DNA of 64,000 bases from Legionella quateirensis (GTDB lineage: Bacteria; Pseudomonadota; Gammaproteobacteria; Legionellales; Legionellaceae). The notes beneath the pieces were generated by a model. That model was not told where the DNA came from and did not search any database. It saw nothing but the letters and a program-made list of their open reading frames with translations. The first letter of the stretch is position 1. Each line of letters opens with the position of its first letter. Shown here one piece after another: positions 10,801 through 17,248 of this stretch. Made by a program: the position numbers and the translations under genes. The DNA lies in assembly GCF_001467955.1 (NCBI RefSeq), contig NZ_LNYR01000034.1, positions 191,548 through 255,547 of the forward strand, given 5' to 3'.

Positions 10801-13191
10801 AAAGCAGCCTTGCCATCGCCTACCGACTTAAAAAATGATGAGTTACATCGTTCGGAACCACAGACTGAGGTTGAACTTATCTTGGCTCAGATCTGGGAGA
10901 ATGTGCTGAGCCGCGAAAGCATCTATTTAGAGGATAATTTTTTTGATTTGGGGGGAGACTCTATCCTGATTATTGTTGCCATTTCCAAGGCAAGAGAGCA
11001 GGGAATTTATTTAACTCCAAAAGATTTTTTTATCGCATCAACCCTTAAGGACTTAGTGAAGTTGGCAGCGTTTCATCATAAGCAAATTGCTGCTCTACCA
11101 ATCCCCTCGGGCCCCTTACCATTGAGTCCAATTCAGCACTGGTTTTTTGCCCGTGATTTAGCTAAGCCTAATCATTTTAATCAATCGGTTTTGCTCAGAG
11201 CGAACGACTCCATACACACTGAATTTTTACAGCAGGCCCTTATTGAGTTGGTCAACTATCATGATGCTCTGCGGATTCGATTTAGTGTTGATAAAGAGGG
11301 ACAATGGAAACAGACCTACCAAAATAAGGTCACTTCCCAAGATATTCCATTATATGTATTAAAACCAAGTGGCCTCTCTGGCGAGTGGGAAGAGGGGGAG
11401 TTGCTGGCGGCATTTACCCAGTTACAAGCTGGTTTAAATTTTCAAAATGGGCCTCTCATGCGTGCTGCGCTTGTTCCAAAGGCTGAGGGAACTAAAGACT
11501 TACTGCTTCTTGTGATTCATCATCTGGTTGTTGATACTGTTTCTTGGCATTTAATCATCAACGATTTGGAATTAATATACAAAGCAAAGCTTGCGGGAGT
11601 TGATGCGGATTTACCATCTAAAACATCTTCTTTTTATGATTGGGTCTTGGCACTTGAAACCTACAAAAACTCATGGGCTTGTAAGCTGCAGAACTCTTTT
11701 TGGCACAGTATTGTGCAATCCGATAAACTGCTGAAGTCCAGAGAAGAACAAAACAAACAACAGCAATACAGTGCTGCCAGCTGTTCCCTGAGTTTGGGCA
11801 AGAAAGTTACTCAAACACTGAGCAAAGCCTTGGCGAATCGCTCTGATATTTCCATTGACGATATTATTTTTACTGCCGTTTATAATGCATGTCAGTCTAC
11901 CTTGGACGATGAGTTTATTTGCTATAAAGAAGGTCACGGGCGGGTTGGTGATTTATTAGGGGTTGATTTGACGCGCACGGTAGGTTGGTTTACCAGTTTA
12001 TATCCAATAATGGCCGGTGTTCCAGTTGCCGATCTCGATGAGAATCAATCCAGAAGCAACCTCCAGCGGTGGTTGCAACGCAAGCTGCTTATTCCTGATG
12101 AGGGCATTGGGTATGGTTTGATACGCTATGGTGGCGCCCATGAGGCGGAGGTTGAACCATTACAAAAATATCGTATTGGAATTAATTTCTTGGGACGTCA
12201 TGAAATTGCAAGGCAAAATGCGTTTTTTTCTCGAAGCGATTTAGCGTGTGGACTGGAGTTCTCTTCCCATAACCATCGATTTTTCGATGTGAATATAGTT
12301 GGGTGGATAGGTACTAATGGCCTAGAGTTAAAAATAGCTTATGATGCGAATACATTCGGTGCTGATTCTCTTCAGTATTTTACCAATAAAGTACGCAATA
12401 CAATACAAGATATAGGTCAGACGCTAAAACAAATACCTTCTGACTCAGTGCAATTGAATCAGGTTATCCTGGGAAGCCTTCCTTTGTTTAAGCCTGTCCT
12501 GTCGTGGAGCGAAGAGGCTGTCAATACACCGTTATTTTTATTTCCGCCATTGTTGGGGGGGGCTGAAACGTATATAGAACTCGCTAACCGTCTTGGTTCT
12601 GATCGCCCGGTTTATTCTCTGGAATCGTATAATTTACATAGTGGTTATTCTTCGGTGTCTGATTTGGCTGAGTTAGCCAGATATTACAGTACAGTCATTT
12701 TAGCTATTTTGCAGGACTTTCCAGCCCATAATAAAATTTGTCTGGGAGGATGGTCCATGGGGGGGCTTCTTGCTTGGGAAGTAGCACATCAATTGGCAAA
12801 AAAATCTATAGTTATCGAGAAATTGTATTTAATTGATACACCTGTACATTTGGCTAACCATTTCTTTAATGCATCTGAAATTGCATTTGATCACTACCTG
12901 TCTCAACTTATGGACATTGCTAAAATTAATGAATCTCTTAAAGAAAAATACTACACAATATATGAATCCGAGCGAACTGCTATTGCGAACTATTCCATTC
13001 AACCGAACGAGTGCGATGTAGTGTTATTTGCTGCACAAGCAAGTTATGGTGATTTGCATGAAGGGTGGTCTCAGTTTGCTTGCAAGGTTGAATTTTATGA
13101 TGTTCCCGGCTCACATTTCGATATCATGAAAGAAGATAATCTGGAAAAAATAGCATCTGTAATAAACGGTAACGCGAAACAAAAGGATTAA
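1810..13191 (+). CDS. Bimodular NRPS with TubC docking domain, two epimerases and a thioesterase
   Basis: A 3793-residue multifunctional enzyme that assembles and releases a peptide. Domains by approximate residue: TubC-type N-terminal docking 5-57; C1 65-500 (HHHLILDGWS near 195); A1 527-1027 (YTSGTTGVPKG near 674); PCP1 1038-1110 (phosphopantetheine Ser1074 in GGDS); E1 1127-1557 (NHFVVDTVSW near 1253, EGHGRE later); C2 1585-2030 (HHHLLLDGWS near 1721); C3 2048-2480 with HHSLCDF; A2 2501-3008; PCP2 3018-3095 (Ser3051); E2 3101-3548 (HHLVVDTVSW); TE 3573-3793 (GWSMGG, Ser3649). Aligned by eye to GrsA, the A2 pocket reads D-F-W-N-I-G-M-V-H, the standard Thr code. A1 reads D-L-K-T-V-G-S-D-I, which I cannot assign. 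With its E domain, module 2 should deliver D-allo-Thr. The tandem C2-C3 is unusual. The docking domain predicts an upstream partner protein, possibly the divergent NRPS. Confidence 0.97.
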   Translation: MMTVDEFFCALKKEDILLTEQEGKLICHVKKGEDLSPEYRLYLKQNKEEILRKLKLLSHSDSIKKMYGLTPLQEGLLFHSLDSSTDLSLYCQQKCWEIEQNIDLHVFKKAWHILFDRYDVLRARFIWQQLDRPQQEIVDEVELPWFEYDINDTSADLDTFLANDWRTGFDLMQAPLVRLILLKVNGKPYRFVFTHHHLILDGWSSSLLLQELETLYFEGVSGKISHVHSSSPSHSSLVEWLEKQDSRAGLQFWKEHLGGFAEGNSLPVRLNQEVITSTLGEKQVSIFEHRFDPVFSKACVEFARKNGITINALMQFSWGLLLSIYSGSNDVLFGMVSSGRTATIDDAEHIIGMCINTLPFRVKITARLSVIDHLKQVHTDIQKANVYGFLKLVDLRKYTELEAGVDFFSSLFLFENYPGRKKALSDASLWHHRTIQEKTNVPITLQVFEELDQSLWLKLQLAPDIAFQFNGKRLLRHYEGVLNWIIQHSDQSPFACDYLSEEERTKILRWSQGPVKERDKTVLSIYYANPCFNSDKILLEYDGLPLSFAAFEALTNKWANLLQSKYQVTQGDAIAFLLTEPSAAVVLMFSILKLGAHYVPLHQDWPRARQQKAVADAGVRLWITDANVTLSSNELHPAIILSSYVKEVQHLEHYSKEFKADYIAPHELVYTIYTSGTTGVPKGASVYHESVSNVIRWCEETTPIESDSKFLIVSSLSFDLTQKYILTPICLGAELHFLPDGHFDIWAILSIIESKKITHLTCTPSVFRLLLDEAETDNFQCMRSLKQIVFGGEKLQLPKLAAWMASGFYAANLHNSYGPTECTDIVTCFTLPQGSALSEIPGEFSIGTPVPNLTVYILGRESCFEGIGVPGELCIGGMGVGSGYLSDKALTQQRFVSNPINSAERIYHTGDWGIWREDGLIHFLGRKDAQIKYHGHRIDLTEIERVLNNQPEMKQSAIALQGEENKEKIIAYCVPLNMDEPINAELLRTRLLQELPQYMIPHVFIELTEIPLTHNGKLNRAALPLLDREVFELQEDFVAPVTQEEQQLAQIWAEVLGQSQIGINDNFFSLGGDSILGIQVVAKARALGLSFEAHNLFQYPTVYELAKIAHQSKALIIDQGLASGTFPLSPPQAWFLRMQPDNPSHFNQSFLFKLKKSVALNSLEGALKELVNHHDALRLRLRKGHQTADVAFYDAQDHAFVPFLHQVKVQKEQDLEDLCNSYQASLDIEQGPVMVAVLIEGAEFKYKRLFLAINHFVVDTVSWRIILEDFQALIEQLEMNKTISLPKKTSSYRSWVEGLHRAINSTLQNELPYWEKISSGYRPVPVELNQDYFPKRHETELVHISWTKEQTQNLLTQAHVAYNTRMNDLLLVALSLAFWRWQHIEQLWFNLEGHGREPITQDVDISRTVGWFTSFFPQKLTFKTDFADNYAEMIKSIKEQIRRVPNQGAGFGPLWCYLNECPINIACNVSFNYLGQLDSSFNEGWLLSLASENKGRERSPNHRSPFQLDLNAAILNHQFTMRVRYSPKNYREESVRHFAQLFNDSLDQLVAHCLAQNSSTKTPSDFNQINITQDTIDKLSTHGGLENAFPLTPLQEGMLFHSLSLPGDDVYCTQVCMQFSAEDFNSIDFKQVWEEIVEKYDVFRTRFVWEGVERPFQVVYADRKLKWNELDWQEYTESKIEELYQVFLYEDRQQGFDFTQDGLYRLSLIRFSENTFACVFTHHHLLLDGWSISLLIDEVVKKYINANNSKKNGSKVAGYGSFVNVFYQTNKEECKEFWHDYLRGFEKTTTLGFANNALDVHKQIKSVSRLSTHLDVVLSDKCRQFAKVAHVSLSTFMEYTWAVLLYLYNGERDIVLGDVSSTRHLEGMTHSEYMVGLFIATLPKRIALKLNRPIIEQLHELNLMSQKLVKYSNVSLKEIQQETSLDPKASLFSSIFAFENYPINTTWVKHDRFHLLEKRTYEKNNYPFTLFVIPKAEVELRFVWDGECFDKVAIERVSRRYKNLLGIFIESDNLLPLDQLLYQFFKQEDLAYHQPPSVQFLHAIHNEMPLSYHQERLRFIDQFETGSVYDLAPSYHNIPIVVQFFSELDLGKLHWVVETVLKKHAVLRGIFTEEGGQNCFRILDVQEAIEGIKFNVQQMSHLNLEEILAIVAEDANKPFAIDKHRLRVGIYLQQEQHFIFVLTVHHSLCDFQSTGILADEIGGCYLGLDNEKASSTLSFMDFSLWQRNLSFELIDRLFFYWRWQLALPLQALKLPEDHSRPPVHRYSQSKISAELSPDLLLGVQQVAMSSNVSEEEVFLGSLQVVLAQYSSTNEVIVGREHDNRICSDLDYTIGPLGNLTVIRSILDWHDELKTHFFKLKQLCDLADLYSGLPFDQLVKMVNPEKDMSRTALFDVLFKYMQSEGEEANSTPNSYKHLVNYLGYGKYDYVFFIKAGSSGSAIDVIYNRDIYDEESARQLLRHYIALLQNLPRLLYERIEDIDLLSEEEKRIQLEVWNRPDITFPKTLTIVQRFEEMVCLYPHHIALRFVHEEMTYRDLNRMANQLSEYLMHHGVGREMLVGLLMPRSLDMIVVLLAVLKTGAAYLPLDVHAPERRNQHIIENSKVQFLITGLSNSEQFIEHVAHVLDWNCIKHQLHRYSQENPGTDIKSSDAAYCIYTSGTTGVPKGVTISHQNVIRLFLNDEALFAFSATDRWLQFHSYHFDFSVWEIFGGLLFGGCIVLVAKDDTLNPSRILELLRTERISVLNQTPTAFFSLSREVVAQDYPSLDALRMVIFGGEKLDTRYLLEWVTKYQHMKMINMYGITETTVHVSYKEIQLEDILHNRSNIGKAIPTTLMYIMDQHQNLLPPGVQGEIYVGGAGLGDGYLYNPALTAERFINHPYRVGERLYRSGDRGKLLLNGEVIYQGRNDNQVNIRGFRIELGEIETCLAKITGISHAVVLVDYSIVMTPKIIAYYMADKTMQSADIYSQLRDFLPHYMIPAYLIQVPRIPLTVQGKVDKAALPSPTDLKNDELHRSEPQTEVELILAQIWENVLSRESIYLEDNFFDLGGDSILIIVAISKAREQGIYLTPKDFFIASTLKDLVKLAAFHHKQIAALPIPSGPLPLSPIQHWFFARDLAKPNHFNQSVLLRANDSIHTEFLQQALIELVNYHDALRIRFSVDKEGQWKQTYQNKVTSQDIPLYVLKPSGLSGEWEEGELLAAFTQLQAGLNFQNGPLMRAALVPKAEGTKDLLLLVIHHLVVDTVSWHLIINDLELIYKAKLAGVDADLPSKTSSFYDWVLALETYKNSWACKLQNSFWHSIVQSDKLLKSREEQNKQQQYSAASCSLSLGKKVTQTLSKALANRSDISIDDIIFTAVYNACQSTLDDEFICYKEGHGRVGDLLGVDLTRTVGWFTSLYPIMAGVPVADLDENQSRSNLQRWLQRKLLIPDEGIGYGLIRYGGAHEAEVEPLQKYRIGINFLGRHEIARQNAFFSRSDLACGLEFSSHNHRFFDVNIVGWIGTNGLELKIAYDANTFGADSLQYFTNKVRNTIQDIGQTLKQIPSDSVQLNQVILGSLPLFKPVLSWSEEAVNTPLFLFPPLLGGAETYIELANRLGSDRPVYSLESYNLHSGYSSVSDLAELARYYSTVILAILQDFPAHNKICLGGWSMGGLLAWEVAHQLAKKSIVIEKLYLIDTPVHLANHFFNASEIAFDHYLSQLMDIAKINESLKEKYYTIYESERTAIANYSIQPNECDVVLFAAQASYGDLHEGWSQFACKVEFYDVPGSHFDIMKEDNLEKIASVINGNAKQKD

Positions 13192-13194
13192 TAA

Positions 13195-13863
13195 ATGAAT
13201 AAATTACAGGATAAAACTCGAACAAGTGATGGAAGAAATTTAAAAAAATATTCCAAGGACTATTTATCTGCTATTGAAAAGCGACAAGGGAGAGGAGAGT
13301 CTTTAACTATTGAAGAGGCCTATCAATTATTTTCTAGTGTTCAGGCAACATCGACGATTCCTGGGGTGATGGCAGAGGTGGGTGTCTATAAAGGCGGATC
13401 CGCAGTTATTCTTTGCGAAGCGAAGGGAAATCGGCCGCTATATCTTTTTGATACATTTACCGGCATGCCGATGTCGGAGGTTTCAACTGATGCGGATACC
13501 TGGGGTAGAAAAACGCATCAAGACACCTCGGTGGAGGGTGTTCAAGAGTTCTTGTCTGAATATCCTAAGGTTGAAATCATTCCAGGGATTTTTCCACAGA
13601 GTATTCCTGAACAATTTAAGTCCATGTCATTTTCTTTTGTAAATTTAGATGTGGATTTATATCAACCTACGCTGGAGGCACTAAAGTTCTTCTGGCCACG
13701 GATGTCTGTGGGCGGACGTTTAATTTCTCATAATTATAATTCGGTTTGTTATGATATTGATGATACACCTGGAGTAAAAAAAGCCTTTAAAGAATATTTT
13801 AAGGATAGCCCGCACCTTATTGTGGAGGTAGCTGAAACTCAATGTCTGGTGATGAAGTGTTAA
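13195..13863 (+). CDS. TylF/macrocin-type O-methyltransferase
   Basis: A 222-residue class I SAM-dependent methyltransferase of the TylF/MycF (macrocin O-methyltransferase) family. Motif I appears as MAEVGVYKGGSA near residue 61, followed by LFDTFTGMP and the metal/active-site stretch NLDVDLYQPTLEALKFFWPR. The usual HDYN metal-binding motif reads HNYN (SHNYNSV), an Asp-to-Asn change that may affect Mg2+ binding. It starts 3 bases after the NRPS stop, with its Shine-Dalgarno (AAAAGGA) inside the NRPS end, so it is co-transcribed and probably tailors the peptide. The family is clear; the substrate is unknown. Confidence 0.88.
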   Translation: MNKLQDKTRTSDGRNLKKYSKDYLSAIEKRQGRGESLTIEEAYQLFSSVQATSTIPGVMAEVGVYKGGSAVILCEAKGNRPLYLFDTFTGMPMSEVSTDADTWGRKTHQDTSVEGVQEFLSEYPKVEIIPGIFPQSIPEQFKSMSFSFVNLDVDLYQPTLEALKFFWPRMSVGGRLISHNYNSVCYDIDDTPGVKKAFKEYFKDSPHLIVEVAETQCLVMKC

Positions 13864-14352
13864 ATGTTTTAAATAGACAATTTCATGTCACTGAAGCAAA
13901 TAGAGCCTGTGCTATGCGTAAACGTAAGTTCTCTAATTTTTCGATGGTGCGATAAAATTAGAAACAAAATTATATGCCCATTGCTGCCTATGAAACACAG
14001 AATACTTTTAATAGCACACTTATTAGTGTCTGTGCTGAACATGTGACGTCCTGGTGGCTCAAAGGTGCTGATCGCAGAAAACATCGTATTGAGACAGCAA
14101 CTAATTGTAGCGATGTGAAATCGAAAAAAGTCACCACACTTAGGCACAAAGGATAGAACTATTTTTAGCTTCTTAGCTTCGTTTACAAGCCTGCAAAGAC
14201 TAAAGCGCCTTGCCGTCGTAATCAAGCCGACTACTTTTTTAAAATTGCATAAGGCTCTGATACGCAACATACATAATTGAGTAAATAAGTTTGAAGCATG
14301 TGGTGTGTCATGCCTCTATGATCTTATCCATAGACCTTAAATCAAAACATTA
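13864..14352. other. Intergenic stretch with no supported gene
   Basis: About 490 bases follow the methyltransferase. Short frames exist on both strands (for example a 60-codon plus frame at 13974-14156 and a 133-codon minus frame at 13869-14270), but neither has a convincing ribosome binding site or a family I recognise. The stretch could be decayed coding sequence. I see no hairpin terminator with a T-run after the NRPS operon. Confidence 0.4.
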
Positions 14353-14384
14353 AAGTTGTATTTTAAATACATCTTTAATATAAT
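14353..14384 (+). promoter_or_regulatory. Promoter with NsrR-type operator for the alternative oxidase operon
   Basis: An 11-1-11 inverted repeat, AAGTTGTATTT / T / AAATACATCTT, spans 14353-14375 with one arm mismatch. It matches the known NsrR consensus AAGATGYATTT-N-AAATGCATCTT well. A sigma-70-like promoter overlaps it: -35 TTGTAT (14356-14361), a 17-bp spacer, -10 TATAAT (14379-14384). NsrR bound here would cover the -35 box and repress until nitric oxide destroys its Fe-S cluster. An nsrR gene lies 2 kb downstream. Confidence 0.75.
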
Positions 14385-14418
14385 ATATCTTATGTCATAC
14401 ACTCCAAAGGAGCATATC

Positions 14419-15093
14419 ATGCCAGTAACTCATAAGCCTGCTACAACCATCAGTGATAAAATTGCTTTTGGTCTGGTGAAATTTTTCCGCTTTTTTGCAG
14501 ATACTTTTTTTCAAAAACGCTATGGCAATCGAGCCATTGTGCTGGAAACAGTCGCCGCCGTTCCTGGTATGGTGGGCGCTGCTTTACTGCATTTACGTTG
14601 CTTAAGGAAAATCAAAAATGATGAAGGTTGGATTAAAATTTTATTGGATGAAGCCGATAATGAGCGAATGCATTTGATTACGTTTATGTATATTGCCAAG
14701 CCCAATTGGTTTGAACGTTTTATTATCTTTACAGCGCAAGCTATTTTTGTAGTGTTGTATCTGTTGATGTATGTTTTTTCTTCAAAAACAGCACATCGTT
14801 TTGTCGGATATCTTGAAGAAGAAGCCGTTGTCAGCTATACCCATTATTTACAGGAACTGGATGAAGGTCGCATTGAGAATATCCCAGCTCCTGATATTGC
14901 TAAAACTTATTGGGGACTAGCCCCCGATGCGCGATTACGAGACGTACTTTTAGTAGTGCGTGATGATGAGGTAGAACATCGGGATGTCAATCATCAATTA
15001 GCTGACAAGCTGGCAAACGAACGTACTTTGTTAACTCAATTGAAACCGGAGTCTATCAACAATACAAACGGCAAGGAATCACAGGATCTTTGA
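14419..15093 (+). CDS. aox: Alternative oxidase (di-iron ubiquinol oxidase)
   Basis: A cyanide- and NO-insensitive quinol oxidase of the inner membrane that passes electrons from ubiquinol to oxygen without pumping protons. The AOX di-iron ligands are visible: LETVAAVPGM, DEADNERMHL, LEEEAVVSYTHY and RDDEVEHRDVNH. A hydrophobic stretch (FIIFTAQAIFVVLYLLMYVF) lies near the middle. I chose the ATG at 14419 (MPVTHKPATT) because AAAGGAG sits 7 bases upstream; an earlier in-frame start at 14356 falls inside the promoter. The product is 224 residues. It heads an operon with tehB and a DUF488 gene under an NsrR-like site, which fits the NsrR control of AOX known in Vibrio. Confidence 0.95.
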   Translation: MPVTHKPATTISDKIAFGLVKFFRFFADTFFQKRYGNRAIVLETVAAVPGMVGAALLHLRCLRKIKNDEGWIKILLDEADNERMHLITFMYIAKPNWFERFIIFTAQAIFVVLYLLMYVFSSKTAHRFVGYLEEEAVVSYTHYLQELDEGRIENIPAPDIAKTYWGLAPDARLRDVLLVVRDDEVEHRDVNHQLADKLANERTLLTQLKPESINNTNGKESQDL

Positions 15094-15113
15094 TAACAGC
15101 ATAAGGAATCATT

Positions 15114-16010
15114 ATGAGATTAGAACACAATGAGCTACTGTGCTACAAACAAACAGAAATTGACAGCCATGGAAAACTAAAATTTTTCCTAGAAAAACAC
15201 AGTACTAAAGAAGGAACCTGGGGTAAGCTTTCTCTGCATGAAGGCGCAATTGATTTTGTATTTTTAAATGGTGAAGGAAAAGAACTGTCACGCGATAGTA
15301 TCAATGAAGAGCATCCCCAAATAATGATTCCACCTGCTGCGTGGCATAAAATTATTCCTGTTAGTGAATCGTTTAAAGCAACCCTTGAGTTTTATTGCAT
15401 TCCCCAACGCTATTTCAATAAAAAATACGGTCTAAGTGCAGTGCACAGCGATTTGGCATCTACCTATCAAACTTATTTGCGCCATTTACAAAACGCATCA
15501 ATTCTTGATGTAGGCTGCGGTTCGGGCAGAAATTTACTGTATTTGGCAAAAATGGGGCATCGTGTAAAAGGGATTGATCACAACCAATCAGCAATAGAGG
15601 CGATCCAGGATGTTGCTCAAAAAGAAGCCCTGCCTGATGTAATTGCCCAATTATACGATTTAAATCAACCCTTGAATCTTGAGCCAGAACATTATGATTT
15701 AGTGCTCTCAACAGTCACGCTGCAATTTTTAAATCCTGAACGTATCCCAGTTCTGTTCACTGAACTTCAAGAGGTGACTAAAATAAATGGATATCATTTT
15801 CTAGTCATTCCTATCCAATCAGAACTCTATCCATTGCCTGATTTCTTCACTTATCTTCCACAAAAAGAAGAGATCTATCATAGGTATCAAGACAGTGGGT
15901 GGTCTATACTGGAATATAAAGAATCAGTAGGTCATTTGCATAAGCAAGATGGATTAGGAAGGCAGATACCAGGTTTGTTTGGTGTTTTGCTTGCGCAAAA
16001 AACCGGATAA
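15114..16010 (+). CDS. tehB: TehB-type tellurite-resistance SAM methyltransferase with N-terminal cupin-like domain
   Basis: A 298-residue long-form TehB. The N-terminal 95 residues are a DUF1971/TehB cupin-like domain (GTWGKLSLHEGAIDFVF, IMIPPAAWHKI). The C-terminal 200 residues are a class I methyltransferase with motif I ILDVGCGSGRNLLYLA near residue 124, then GIDHNQSAIEAI and LVLSTVTLQFL. The family methylates tellurite and related oxyanions using SAM, and here it may serve general stress resistance. It starts 20 bases after aox behind AAGGAATC, in the same operon. Length and domain order are normal. Confidence 0.93.
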   Translation: MRLEHNELLCYKQTEIDSHGKLKFFLEKHSTKEGTWGKLSLHEGAIDFVFLNGEGKELSRDSINEEHPQIMIPPAAWHKIIPVSESFKATLEFYCIPQRYFNKKYGLSAVHSDLASTYQTYLRHLQNASILDVGCGSGRNLLYLAKMGHRVKGIDHNQSAIEAIQDVAQKEALPDVIAQLYDLNQPLNLEPEHYDLVLSTVTLQFLNPERIPVLFTELQEVTKINGYHFLVIPIQSELYPLPDFFTYLPQKEEIYHRYQDSGWSILEYKESVGHLHKQDGLGRQIPGLFGVLLAQKTG

Positions 16011-16035
16011 TGCATGGTCTATAGCAAGGAGTGCT

Positions 16036-16434
16036 ATGAACTCGACTTTTCGAAACAGGATAGTCATTTGCCGTGTCTATACTCCTCCAAAGGTTAAAGA
16101 AGGATCGTGGGTTTTGGTCGATAGACTTTGGCCTCGGGGCATTAAAAAAGAAACCTTGGCTTTTGACTTGTGGCTAAAAGACATCACTCCGAGTACTACT
16201 TTAAGACAATGGTTTCATGAAAATAGTGAAAAGCGGTGGAGCGAATTTGTTGATTGTTACATTGAAGAATTAAACCATAAAAGCGACTTAATAGAGCTCA
16301 TTTTGGAAATGGCAGAACATACTCCTGTCACTTTATTTTATGCGGCGAAAGATCCTGAGCACAACCATGCACTTATTCTGAATGCTGTTTTGCGGTCCTG
16401 GCCCAATCTTCCCGATAAAACTTTACTTCTCTAG
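16036..16434 (+). CDS. DUF488 (YeaO-like) family protein
   Basis: A 132-residue protein of the DUF488/YeaO family, recognised by VYTPPKVKEGSWVLVDRLWPRGIKKE near the start, LRQWFHENSEKRWSEF, and VTLFYAAKDPEHNHALIL near the end. The biochemical role is unknown, but family members often lie beside heme, globin or nitrosative-stress genes. The start at 16036 has AAGGAG 5 bases upstream; an upstream in-frame ATG at 15979 overlaps tehB and is less likely. It is the last gene of the aox-tehB operon, and its 3' end overlaps the convergent nsrR by 12 bases. Confidence 0.88.
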   Translation: MNSTFRNRIVICRVYTPPKVKEGSWVLVDRLWPRGIKKETLAFDLWLKDITPSTTLRQWFHENSEKRWSEFVDCYIEELNHKSDLIELILEMAEHTPVTLFYAAKDPEHNHALILNAVLRSWPNLPDKTLLL

Positions 16435-16866
16435 TGGTTTGATGTTCAGTAATACCGACAGCTCAGGTTTGTTGTACACTACATCCGCTAAAGTATAACG
16501 TTCTAAAACCCCCATAAAAGCAGCTTGAGCCTCATGTAATACACCCTTTAACCTGCATACAGGAGCAATACAACAATTAGCTTTTGCTTTATTAAAGCAA
16601 GGTACTAAATCAAAATGAGGCTCCAATTGAACAATTAATTGACCTAAATTAATGGTTTCAGGCTGCGATGCCATTAAAATACCACCGTTTTTTCCACGGA
16701 TGGTTTTAATCAATCCCAGCTTGGCTAAATTATGAATGATTTTAACCATGTGATTGTTCGATATGCCATAAGCTTCGGTAATGTCTTTAATAGTGCAGGA
16801 TTCATTTCTAAGCGTGATATAAATCAGAGCTCGTAATGAATAATCGGTAAATTGCGTAAGTTGCAT
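16423..16866 (-). CDS. nsrR: Rrf2-family nitric-oxide-sensing repressor NsrR
   Basis: A 147-residue Rrf2-family winged-helix regulator: MQLTQFTDYSLRALIYIT at the N-terminus, helix-turn-helix around ITEAYGISNNHMVKIIHNL, and the wing RGKNGGI. The three Fe-S cluster cysteines are present in PCFNKAKANCCIAPVCRLK (C-x5-8-C-x5-C spacing). NsrR represses NO-detoxification genes until NO attacks the cluster. Two matching palindromes flank this gene, in front of aox (14353) and of the broken globin (16911), so the whole block reads as one small regulon. Confidence 0.92.
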   Translation of the reverse strand: MQLTQFTDYSLRALIYITLRNESCTIKDITEAYGISNNHMVKIIHNLAKLGLIKTIRGKNGGILMASQPETINLGQLIVQLEPHFDLVPCFNKAKANCCIAPVCRLKGVLHEAQAAFMGVLERYTLADVVYNKPELSVLLNIKPLEK

Positions 16867-16886
16867 TATTAATTCCTAATTGGTTG

Positions 16887-16933
16887 TTGACTGTGATTAT
16901 TTCTTTTTACAAGATGCATTTCAAATAAATCTT
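16887..16933 (+). promoter_or_regulatory. NsrR-type operator and promoter before the globin remnant
   Basis: AAGATGCATTT / C / AAATAAATCTT at 16911-16933 matches the NsrR consensus with two mismatches between arms. A candidate -35 TTGACT lies at 16887-16892, and a weak -10 (TACAAG or CAAGAT, about 16908-16915) overlaps the operator. This is the second such site in the window and supports regulation of the globin by the adjacent nsrR. Confidence 0.7.
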
Positions 16934-16947
16934 TTAAAGGAGTCACT

Positions 16948-17223
16948 ATGTCAGAGTCATTATTTGAGCGTCTGGGAGGTCAAGACGCGGTCAATGCTGC
17001 GGTTGAGGTATTCTATCGTAAAATGTTGATGGATGAACGGGTCAGTTATTTTTTTGATGACGTTGATATAGAGCAATAAATCCTTATGCAGAAAGGGTTT
17101 TTAACCATGGTGTTTGGTGGGCCTAATCAGTACAGCGGAAAAAATATACGCGAAGGACATGCTCAACTGGTCAAGCGTGGGTTAAATGATACGCATGTGG
17201 ACATTGTTATTGAGCAAGCGTAG
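16948..17223 (+). pseudogene. Broken group-1 truncated hemoglobin gene
   Basis: The reading frame starts well (RBS AAAGGAG; MSESLFERLGGQDAVNAAVE, then FYRKMLMDERVSYFFDDVDIE) and matches truncated hemoglobins that scavenge nitric oxide. A TAA stop interrupts it at about 17077-17079. After the stop the same frame continues with KGFLTMVFGGPNQYSGKNI and GHAQLVKRGLNDTHVDIV, which is typical globin sequence. It then ends at a TAG supplied by the REP repeat at 17214. The C-terminal helix is missing. The gene carries two lesions and is very probably inactive. Confidence 0.85.
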
Positions 17224-17248
17224 GTCGGGCGCCTCGCCCGACATTTCC
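17214..17248. repeat. REP hairpin, left flank of RAYT 1
   Basis: The hairpin GTCGGGCG-CCT-CGCCCGAC lies at 17224-17242, preceded by GCAAGCGTAG. The same unit occurs in inverted orientation at 17846-17881, so the transposase gene between them is bracketed by a REP pair, as expected of a REPtron. Confidence 0.85.

Noticed and set aside
13869-14270. 133-codon minus-strand frame as a gene
   Set aside because: It has no ribosome binding site, an odd composition rich in Cys/Phe/Ser, and no recognisable family; it may be the shadow of decayed sequence.
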